Positions 8,465 to 15,609 of a stretch of DNA of 64,000 nt are shown one piece after another. Position 1 is the stretch's first letter. Every line of letters starts with the position of its first letter. This stretch comes from Gammaproteobacteria bacterium (GTDB lineage Bacteria; Pseudomonadota; Gammaproteobacteria; UBA6002): the NCBI GenBank assembly GCA_013697705.1, contig JACCWJ010000005.1:1-64000 (forward strand). Direction: 5' to 3'. A model generated the notes under the pieces. It saw only the letters and a program-made list of their open reading frames with translations, made no database searches and was not told where the DNA came from. Both the position numbers and the translations under genes were made by a program.

Positions 8465-8667
8465 CGAGTTTAAAAAATCAACTGAAGAAATCCCTAGTTC
8501 TGTACTGCAAGCCTTAAATCAAATCGCCCCAGAAGTGGATTTGCAAGAATTGAATCTGGAATCGCTATTGCGTGAAGAGCTCGAAAAATATTCCGCAAAA
8601 GGATTATCCTATGCTAATATCTTTGAAGAGTATTGTTGAATATCTGAACTTAAAAATAAATAGTTAG
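8461..8667 (+). pseudogene. Acyl carrier protein-like gene, internally deleted
   Basis: Its ATG overlaps the E2 stop (ATGA). Across frame changes one reads VLQALNQIAPEVDLQELNLE and SLLREELE, then a jump to NIPQKDYPMLISLKSIVEYL, which resemble the first and last helices of an acyl carrier protein. The region with the phosphopantetheine Ser (DSM/DSL) is missing. An E2-ACP gene order suggests a lost acyl-transfer operon. The rest of 8668-8847 shows only a short inverted pair (GTTCCCG...CGGGAA). Confidence 0.55.
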
Positions 8668-8847
8668 GGAGAAGGTAATCATTCAGTCCGTCGTTCCCGT
8701 TGTACAGAATAATAGAATTCACAGAACATACAAGCGGGAATCTATAGCAATGGCATTAGAAACTGCTCAACGGATGCTTCCTTTCATACGATCATCGAAT
8801 CATGAGTAGGATATTTTGCTTCATCTTCATTTAATAGGAAATTATAA

Positions 8848-9510
8848 ATGACATTATTTGAAAATCGAATTGAAGCTGGTAAACAACTAGTGAAACATTT
8901 ACTTCAATACCAAGATAATAAAAACGTTCTGGTACTCACACTGCCTCGAGGAGGAGTGCCGGTAGGATTTCAAGTTGCAAAAACGTTGCGGGTGCCCTTA
9001 GATATATTTCTGGTGCGTAAATTAGGTGTTCCTTTTCAGGAAGAATTGGCAATGGGTGCTATCGCATCGGGTGGCATAACCGTATTTAATGAAGATATTC
9101 TTCGTATGATTCACATTTCTCCCCATGTTATTGAGGATGTAAAAGCACAAGAATTAGCGGTTTTAAAACGTCGCGAAGCATTGTATCGGGGTAATCGAAC
9201 TCCTCCGATGATTAAAGATAAAATCATTATTTTGATTGATGATGGGATTGCAACCGGTGCGACAATGCGTGCTGCTATTACGGCATTAAAAAAATTAGAA
9301 TGCAAAAAAATCGTTGTAGCAACACCAGTGGCACCTCCAGATACGTGTGAGCAACTTCGTAGAGAAGTTGATGAAATAGTCTGTTTAGAAATGCCTTATC
9401 CCTTTTATGCTATTGGAGGCTGGTATCAGGATTTTTCTCAGACCTCTGATGAAGAAGTGCAAGATTTATTGATACAAGCAGAAAATTTTGGGAAACCAGA
9501 GGGGGCGTGA
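8848..9510 (+). CDS. Phosphoribosyltransferase-fold protein
   Basis: The 220-residue protein has a type I PRTase domain: LTLPRGGVPVGFQVA near residue 32, LVRKLGVPFQEELAMGAIA near 55, and the PRPP-binding loop IILIDDGIATGATMRAA at about 129-145. Stand-alone members of this group act on unidentified bases; they occur in stress islands with dienelactone hydrolases, as here. The next gene starts within four bases of its stop, indicating an operon. Full length and intact, unlike its neighbours on both sides. Confidence 0.85.
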   Translation: MTLFENRIEAGKQLVKHLLQYQDNKNVLVLTLPRGGVPVGFQVAKTLRVPLDIFLVRKLGVPFQEELAMGAIASGGITVFNEDILRMIHISPHVIEDVKAQELAVLKRREALYRGNRTPPMIKDKIIILIDDGIATGATMRAAITALKKLECKKIVVATPVAPPDTCEQLRREVDEIVCLEMPYPFYAIGGWYQDFSQTSDEEVQDLLIQAENFGKPEGA

Positions 9511-9512
9511 AG

Positions 9513-10172
9513 ATGACTAACTCATCTACATTAATCAAAGATGTCAAAATTCAAGCAAATGAGGTAACACTTCATGGAAATTTGCAAATCCCTGTTAATG
9601 CAACCCAGATGGTGATATTTGCCCACGGTAGCGGCAGTAGTCGATTTAGTCCCAGAAATCGCTATGTGGCAGAAGCTTTTAATCAAAAAGGGTTAGCTAC
9701 CTTATTATTTGATCTATTAACAGCTGAAGAAGAAGTCATTGATGAACAAACCCGAGAACTTCGTTTTAATATCTCATTACTGGCAGAACGGCTCGTTGCC
9801 ACAACGGATTGGCTAATCAAACAACCCCAATATAAACATTTCACAATTGGTTATTTTGGGGCTAGTACCGGTGCTGCCGCTGCATTAATAGCTGCAGCCA
9901 AAAGACCAGAAGTTATTCGAGCAATCGTTTCAAGAGGAGGGCGACCCGATTTGGCAGGTGATTCATTGCCTCATGTTAAATCATCTACATTACTCATTGT
10001 GGGTGGATGGGATGATGTTGTGATTGAATTAAATGAAGCCGCTCAATCTAAAATGAATAGTGAAACGGAGCTTAAAATCATTCCTGAGGCAACTCATTTA
10101 TTTGAAGAGCCTGGAAAATTAGATGAAGTTATCCGATATGCCGAGGCATGGTTTTTAAAGAAATTAGGATAG
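9513..10172 (+). CDS. Dienelactone-hydrolase-like alpha/beta hydrolase
   Basis: The protein of about 219 residues has the alpha/beta-hydrolase fold: an HGSGSS oxyanion segment near residue 33, the nucleophile elbow GYFGASTGAAAAL (Ser in GASTG), an Asp in GGWDDVV and a His in PEATHLFEEPG, completing the triad. The ATG at 9513 follows AGAGGGGG, a strong ribosome site; a GTG at 9507 is less well placed. It is coupled to the phosphoribosyltransferase upstream. The substrate is unknown. Confidence 0.8.
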   Translation: MTNSSTLIKDVKIQANEVTLHGNLQIPVNATQMVIFAHGSGSSRFSPRNRYVAEAFNQKGLATLLFDLLTAEEEVIDEQTRELRFNISLLAERLVATTDWLIKQPQYKHFTIGYFGASTGAAAALIAAAKRPEVIRAIVSRGGRPDLAGDSLPHVKSSTLLIVGGWDDVVIELNEAAQSKMNSETELKIIPEATHLFEEPGKLDEVIRYAEAWFLKKLG

Positions 10173-10204
10173 GAGTTTTCCATTGAAAAAGACAAAACTT
10201 ATTT

Positions 10205-10453
10205 TTGAGATATAGCCTCAAAGGCCTTATGGTTGTTGCCATAGAAGGATATTGGCCAGACGTTTATCGCATTCATCGGTATTTACAAGGTGTCTTAGCT
10301 GTACGTGGGTGTAGAGCTGCAACCAAGATAGAAGAGGTTGTCGATAAAGATCAGCCCTTATTCACACTACATTCTGAAACAAAGGCTGAGCTCGAATATG
10401 CGCTGACGTTTTTTCAAGAAGGGAACGAAATTATTCATCTGGAGCCGATATAA
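10205..10453 (+). pseudogene. Chimeric remnant: erythromycin-esterase piece joined to thymidine/AMP phosphorylase C-terminus
   Basis: Residues about 7-29 (GLMVVAIEGYWPDVYRIHRY) copy the active-site region of the esterase at 6291-7592. From about 10305 the frame matches the C-terminal domain of pyrimidine-nucleoside/AMP phosphorylases (KDQPLFTLHSETKAELEYAL). The open frame is therefore an accidental fusion of two gene scraps. The stop is immediately followed by the PRPP synthetase start, so phosphorylase-prs was probably the original operon. Confidence 0.7.
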
Positions 10454-11338
10454 ATGAAGCCTATTATATTTAATCTCTTCGCAGAAGAGTATTTAGTCAA
10501 TATGATAAAAACGCACTTAAGGAACGCGATTGGAAAAATAGTGGTGCGTCAATTTCCTGATGAAGAAACTTATGTGAAAATTGAATCCGATGTGAAGAGG
10601 GCCGATGTTATTGTCATTGCAATTTTGAATCGACCCAACAGTAAAATCTTACCTTTATTATTTGTTGCGCAAACAGCAAAAGATTTAGGGGCAAAGCATG
10701 TAGGTCTCATCGCACCTTATCTTCCTTATATGCGGCAAAGATCAGGAATTTAATCCGGGGGAAGCCAATTTCATCTCAATATTTTGCTGCACTTTTATCC
10801 CATTATTTTGATTGGCTGATGACGGTTGACCCTCATTTGCATCGACGAGGATCTCTCAATGAGATCTATAAAATTCCCACAATTGTATTACATGCTGCTG
10901 ATAAAATAGAAAAATGGATTAAACAAAACGTTGAAACGCCTGTACTAATAGGACATGATAAAGAAAGTGAGCAATGGGGTTTCAGATGTAGCCAAAAAAG
11001 CAGATGCGCCTTTTACGATATTAGAAAAAAATCGAAGAGGTGATAAAGAAGTTGAAATTTCAATTCCCCACATCGATCAATATATAAATTGCACACCCAT
11101 CTTAGTGGACGATATTATTTCTACAGCAAGAACGATGATCGAAACAATAAAGCACCTTAAAGCTTTAAATATGAACTTACCTATTTGTATTGGCGTTCAC
11201 GCCGTTTTTTCTGGAAGTGCATACCAGGATTTATTGGCGGCAGGAGCAGTCAAGGTTGTTACTTGTAATACTATTCAGCATGCATCTAATGCGATTGATT
11301 TGGGTGAGACTATTGTAAAGCGCTTGAACTTTGACTGA
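10454..11338 (+). pseudogene. Ribose-phosphate pyrophosphokinase (PRPP synthetase), two frameshifts
   Basis: Three consecutive frames together give one PRPP synthetase-like protein of about 293 residues: FPDEETYVKI and APYLPYMRQ in the first, NPGEANFISQYFAALL and VDPHLHR in the second, and the PRPP loop region ILVDDIISTARTMIETI plus AGAVKVVTCNTI in the third. Each break is explained by one extra base, an A near 10736-10740 and a G in the run at 10976-10979. The protein resembles the archaeal-type or short PRPP synthetases that sit beside AMP phosphorylase. It is a young pseudogene unless the shifts are sequencing errors or programmed. Confidence 0.8.
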
Positions 11339-11342
11339 TATA

Positions 11343-11480
11343 AGAATCTCACATTGGGACAGCCTGAGGTAGTGGAAATAGTTGCATATCAAACATAACT
11401 CAGGAAGCTGTACTCGCTGCAGCCGCTTCTGTAGAGCAAAGATCAGAACATCATTTAGCTCAGCCATACAAAAACAATCA
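11343..11480 (+). pseudogene. Heavy-metal (P1B) ATPase fragment
   Basis: Two frames give TLGQPEVVEIVAYQ and then NITQEAVLAAAASVEQRSEH and HLAQ, matching the segment that follows the DKTGTLT motif of CopA/ZntA-type ATPases, including the SEHPLA motif (here SEHHLA). Only about 45 residues survive and a frameshift lies near 11393. Confidence 0.65.
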
Positions 11481-11919
11481 AAAAAGTTACTCGATTTCAA
11501 TGTCATGACTTAATGATATTTGATCTGCGCTAACGAATGCAGCTGATAGAAGACAAGGTTAATTGATTCCTGGGTATTAGCAAAAATTAATAAAATATTC
11601 AAAGACATATCATTTTAATACTAAATTTACATGAAAAAACAGATGGAATGGACTATATTTTAATTATCCCCGAGCCTCTACTTGTCAGTAGACTCTGGTT
11701 TAGTGGCAAGTGTGTTATCATGCATGGTTAGCCCAGCATGATGTATACGTCACAATCTCGTAGGTTATCGAAAAATAATCCTGCAGATTTGCGGAGGCCC
11801 GAGGACAAATCATAAAGCATTTCATTTTGATATTTTATTCAGTTAATAGTGGTATGCGCTACTATTCTTGTTGGTAACAAGGTTGTTGTTTTTCACCGCT
11901 TTCTTTGTTCTGTCTCTAG
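11481..11919. other. Non-coding stretch with no recognised feature
   Basis: About 440 bases separate the ATPase scrap from the IS66-like end. I see no gene-like frame with a ribosome site. The part at 11665-11810 is less AT-rich than its surroundings and has small inverted pairs, for example CATGGTTAGCCCAGCATG near 11730, which could belong to an RNA or a dead gene. I cannot assign it. Confidence 0.3.
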
Positions 11920-11995
11920 GTAAGCGTATTGGCAAATACATCTTTTCACTAAATCAATATGCAACATGCTGTAGTTTTCTAATTAGGATGATAGC

Positions 11996-12328
11996 ATGGA
12001 AAATGAACCCAAAAACAGAACCAAATGGTTTTCGATTATTGAAGAGTACCAAACCAGCGATCTAACTCAAGCTGAGTTTTGCAAGCAAAAAAATGTGACG
12101 CTTGCCAAATTTGCCTATTATCTGCAGGTATATCGCAAACAAAATAATATTAACGCTACACGACAAGAAGCACAGCCATCTTTTTCGCAAGTTGTCGTTA
12201 ACCAAGCTGTTATCTCAGCCCAAAATGAAATCAAAATTAAATTGCCAAATGGTTTTCGCTGTCAGATAGCTTACAATATTTCTCCCGAGATACTTAAGAA
12301 AATAGTTGGAGCATTACTTTCATGCTGA
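11996..12328 (+). CDS. tnpA: IS66 TnpA (OrfA) accessory protein
   Basis: The 110-residue protein has the IS66 TnpA helix-turn-helix: KWFSIIEEYQTSDLTQAEFC and then KQKNVTLAKFAYYLQVYRK. The ATG follows an AGGATGATAGC leader. It overlaps tnpB by seven bases, the usual IS66 coupling. Intact, but its element lacks most of tnpC. Confidence 0.8.
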   Translation: MENEPKNRTKWFSIIEEYQTSDLTQAEFCKQKNVTLAKFAYYLQVYRKQNNINATRQEAQPSFSQVVVNQAVISAQNEIKIKLPNGFRCQIAYNISPEILKKIVGALLSC

Positions 12329-12672
12329 TGTTGGATAATTTACCCATTCTATTTTATAGCGATCCTATCGATATGCGAAAGTCGATCAATGCGCTTTGCA
12401 TATTAATTACAGAGACATTACATCGCAATCCAGCAGATGGCACTTTATTTTTATTTCGGAATCGCAGTGGAAATAAACTGAAGGCACTTTACTATGAAAC
12501 AAATTGTTTTACCATTTGGTATCGTCGTTTAGAAAATGGACGTTATGTATTTCAGCGAAATTCCGCAGGTAAAATTGAGATGTCACCAGAACATTTTAAG
12601 TGGTTGCTTGCAAGCGATAAATATTCTTATCGTGATGCAGGTTTGCCTCAGCAAATAAGCCATTTTTATTAA
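12322..12672 (+). CDS. tnpB: IS66 TnpB (Orf2-like)
   Basis: The 116-residue protein shows the hallmark TnpB segments: FYSDPIDMRKSINALCILI, GTLFLFRNRSGNKLKALYYE and CFTIWYRRLENGRYVF. TnpB is required for transposition in IS66 elements, although its biochemical role is not settled. It is full length and overlaps tnpA. Confidence 0.85.
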   Translation: MLMLDNLPILFYSDPIDMRKSINALCILITETLHRNPADGTLFLFRNRSGNKLKALYYETNCFTIWYRRLENGRYVFQRNSAGKIEMSPEHFKWLLASDKYSYRDAGLPQQISHFY

Positions 12673-12714
12673 AAAAACCTAGAATTTTATGCATTTATTA
12701 ATTATTATTGTGCG

Positions 12715-12804
12715 ATGAAAATGGATATCAAAAAATTACCAAAAACGATTGAAGAGCTACAGAAGATTATCTTGCTTCAACAACAAGAAATCAAAAAAAA
12801 ATAA
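12715..12804 (+). pseudogene. IS66 TnpC transposase, first 29 codons only
   Basis: The frame encodes KKLPKTIEELQKIILLQQQE, like the N-terminal coiled-coil start of IS66 TnpC, then stops in an A-rich run. The DDE transposase proper (about 500 residues) is absent, so the element is immobile by itself. Confidence 0.65.
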
Positions 12805-12812
12805 TAAAATTA

Positions 12813-13747
12813 CCTTGCAAGAACAAGAAATTATCTCTTATAAAGAGCGCTATATTCGCTTAACGCATTCTGGTCACATTCTTGGATCATCCTTTGTGCG
12901 TATGAAACATCATAATCGTTCAATATTATTCAGTGGTGATTTAGGTAGACTACATGATCCGGTCATGTATCCCCCTGCCATTGTTCAATCAACAGATTAT
13001 TTAGTGTTAGAATCTACTTATGGTAATCGTTTGCATGAAGCAATTAATCCTATTGATCAGTTGAGTGAAGTAATTAATAAAACCGCAAAACGAGGAGGTT
13101 CTGTTATTATTCCTGCATTTGCTGTTGGAAGAGCACAAAGCATTTTGTACTTTATTTACCAGCTAAAAAAAGCAAACAAAATACCTGATATACCTGTTTT
13201 TTTAGATAGTCCAATGGCGATAAGCGCCACTAAAACCTTTTGTCATTATACTAACGAACACAAGTTGTCTAAACAGCAGTGTTTTGATATTTGTGCCGGT
13301 GCTACTTATATCAACACAGTCGAAGAATCCAAGGCTATTGATAATTATCAATATCCAATCATTATTATTTCTGCAAGTGGAATGGCAACAGGTGGACGGG
13401 TTCACCACATGAAACAATTTGCTCAAGATTACCGCAATACGATTTTATTTACTGGTTATCAGGTGGGTGGTACGCGCGGTGCCCGGATGGTTAATGGTGA
13501 ATCTGAAGTTAAAATTCATGGTCATATGATTCCAATACGAGCGGAGGTGATTGAGCTTAGTAATACATCAGCACATGCCGATTATCAAGAAATCTTAGCC
13601 TGGTTAAAAAAATTTACTAAACCACCTGTAAAAATCTTTATCACCCATGACGAACCAGAAGCAGCGCAATCCTTAAAAAACACAATAGAAAAAGAATTAG
13701 CTTGGAAATGTAATATACCCCTGTATTTGCAAACGGAAGAGTTATAG
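12813..13747 (+). pseudogene. Metallo-beta-lactamase/beta-CASP RNA-processing nuclease, N-terminus lost
   Basis: The reading frame gives the second half of a CPSF73/RNase-J-like MBL/beta-CASP protein. Present are SGHILGSSFVRM, FSGDLGRLHDP, the VIIPAFAVGRAQ start of the CASP insert, ISASGMATGGRVHHMKQF (motif B His) and NTSAHADYQEIL (motif C His). The catalytic HxHxDH motif and everything before it are missing, replaced by the IS66 fragment; the frame from 12749 starts inside tnpC. The protein cannot bind its metals normally and is presumed dead. The intact homologue would be about 450 residues. Confidence 0.8.
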
Positions 13748-13784
13748 AAAATGTAGCGATATTCTTTACGTCTAAAATATTTTG

Positions 13785-14047
13785 GTATTTACTCATACTA
13801 TTCATTCAGACAAATCTGGTGTAATCAAAAATATCAATAACAGAAAATTAGCAAAAATTGCGAAATTAGCTGGTGCTCCACAATCTAAATCTGCAGGTGT
13901 AGATTTACATGTTCGTCTTACAGATAAAATAAGTAACGATGACCCTTTCTTCACTGTACATTTAGAAACGCAGGTGAACTTGAATATGTCCTATCATTTC
14001 TTCAAGAAAGACAAGATATTATATCATGCAGTGAAGATTCTGAATGA
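13785..14047 (+). pseudogene. Thymidine/AMP phosphorylase C-terminal remnant
   Basis: The frame NINNRKLAKIAKLAGAPQSK matches the hinge before the C-terminal domain of AMP/thymidine phosphorylases. It continues DPFFTVHLET and, after a one-base shift near 13970, GELEYVLSFLQERQDII to a stop at 14045-14047. It is a second copy of the phosphorylase end seen at 10305-10453. The remaining bases to 14147 hold no gene. Confidence 0.65.
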
Positions 14048-14147
14048 ATCCCATTATTTTTTCATTGTTTCCTCCTTCCAAATTATTCGACAAAGTGATC
14101 GAAAATTCTAATCTAGAAATTGGAGATGCATTTATCACGACGTTTGA

Positions 14148-14990
14148 CTACCTCACCACCAATAGAGAACAGGGCGCATGACGCAATATTTTTTCTGCTG
14201 TGCTGCCAAGCAGCACGTGATGTAGCATACTGTAGCCTTTTGCTCCAATGACAATTAAGTCATAATTAAAATCTTCAGCAAGATCAAGTATAAGATTTGC
14301 AGAGACACCCCATTGAAATTGGATTTCATGTTTAATCTTTTTTAAATCGAAAGAATCTAGAAATTTAGCCATTTTATTTGTAATTTCAATTTTCAATTTT
14401 TCCTCTTCGTACTTAATTATTTTTTTTGTCATACTAAAAGCTGGTAAATAGCTAGGCAAAGCATGGATGATACAAAGCTTGGCTGAATATCGTCTTGAAA
14501 GATCAATAGCAAATTTAAGAGCTTTTGCTGAAGAAGGAGAGCCGTCTATACCACAAAGTATTTTTGATATTTTATCTTTTTGGCAAATCCAAACAGTTTT
14601 TGTTGCTGAACGAACAACACCTTCAACAGTAGTGCCTGTCTTATAGCGACTGAATTCTTCTGTTACTTTACCCCCCATGAGGATTAAATTTGCTTTCCTT
14701 TTGCGTGCCACATCAAGAATACAATCAGCAGGATTGCCCACCTTGATATATAGTTTTTTTAACTCAGTGGAACTCGAATACTCATTTTGCCAAGATTGTA
14801 GCCTCTGCATTGCTTCTTTTTGACATAAACCTGAGCTAATCCAATTTTTCCAAATGGATTCGATAACATAGATTAAGGATACGTCCGTTTGGTATTTATT
14901 TTGAATTAGCTTTAATGTTTTTAAGGCTAATTTCGATCCCAATGAGAAATCTGTGGGATATACTATTCTTAATTTATCTTTTGCTCGCAT
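14148..14990 (-). CDS. Tandem universal stress protein (two UspA domains)
   Basis: The product of about 280 residues has two UspA folds: residues 5-140 (opening RIVYPTDFSLGSKLALKTL) and 143-280 (opening KILCGIDGSPSSAKALKFAI). The second domain keeps the ATP-binding pattern GAKGYSMLHHVLLGSTAEKI (G-2x-G-9x-G-S/T); the first has a degenerate version (GGKVTEEFSRYKTGTTVEGV). The ATG at 14990 has AAGGA seven bases upstream. It reads towards the phosphorylase remnant and away from the CBS gene at 15045-15398. Family members help survival under starvation or anoxia. Confidence 0.85.
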   Translation of the reverse strand: MRAKDKLRIVYPTDFSLGSKLALKTLKLIQNKYQTDVSLIYVIESIWKNWISSGLCQKEAMQRLQSWQNEYSSSTELKKLYIKVGNPADCILDVARKRKANLILMGGKVTEEFSRYKTGTTVEGVVRSATKTVWICQKDKISKILCGIDGSPSSAKALKFAIDLSRRYSAKLCIIHALPSYLPAFSMTKKIIKYEEEKLKIEITNKMAKFLDSFDLKKIKHEIQFQWGVSANLILDLAEDFNYDLIVIGAKGYSMLHHVLLGSTAEKILRHAPCSLLVVR

Positions 14991-15044
14991 AATCAATCCT
15001 TAGGCAGTAATCCTATAAAAAATTTAACTTCATGATTTGGATGG

Positions 15045-15398
15045 CTAACAAGATCTCTTTATCAATTTCAGTAAGGACTTATTTTTATCGAGCACAATTA
15101 GTCTTCGAATTTGGTACTGGCACATTTTTTCTGCTGCAATGCTAACATCATCATTTTCTAAAATGTGATAGGATCGTGACGTCATTATTTCTTCAACAGG
15201 TGTAGTTTTTGGATCTTTACCATTAGAAACTGCTCGTATGGCAATATCTCGATCAGTTACTATTCCCATAATTTTTCCATTAGTTGCAATTGGCATAAAG
15301 CCACAATCTAGTTTTTTTATCTCTTCGGCTACTTTTTGAATAGTACTATTAGGTGGTAAGGTTTCTGGATTTTTGGTCATAATGTCTTTCACTAACAT
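15045..15398 (-). CDS. CBS-domain protein, C-terminally truncated copy
   Basis: The first 102 residues are almost the same as the CBS protein at 5545-5964 (DIMTKNPETLPPN, TDRDIAIRAVSNGKDPKTTP, CQYQIRRLIVLDKNK). After that the frame switches to a short unrelated tail (SLLKLIKRSC), because about 90 bases that encode the GVVSLGDIAT strand-helix have been lost. The second CBS motif is therefore incomplete and ligand binding may fail. It is divergent from the P-type ATPase, with a shared 200-base AT-rich upstream region. Confidence 0.75.
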   Translation of the reverse strand: MLVKDIMTKNPETLPPNSTIQKVAEEIKKLDCGFMPIATNGKIMGIVTDRDIAIRAVSNGKDPKTTPVEEIMTSRSYHILENDDVSIAAEKMCQYQIRRLIVLDKNKSLLKLIKRSC

Positions 15399-15609
15399 AG
15401 TTGTACTCCTCTAGTAAATAGCTCTTATTAGTATAGAATAAATTATCCGTCTAAAGTGTTGCCCAAAGCTAATATGACAATACATTTTTATATAAATCTT
15501 TTAAATTCTATAATACAAGTGTTAACTTAAGGTATTAGTAACTAGGATGAATTGGAGTTATCAGTCTACTGCGTTAATATATAGATAGCCTTACACACAG
15601 GGAAAAGTG

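Larger units (their letters stand above)
11920..12804 (+). mobile_element. IS66-family element, right part missing
   Basis: The left end begins GTAAGCGTATTGGCAAATAC, like IS66-family ends. It is followed by intact tnpA and tnpB and only the first 29 codons of tnpC. The element stops at about 12804, where beta-CASP nuclease coding sequence begins, so its right end has been deleted. Confidence 0.75.

Noticed and set aside
11665-11810. Structured RNA gene
   Set aside because: Only small inverted pairs were seen; I could not match it to any known RNA family by eye.
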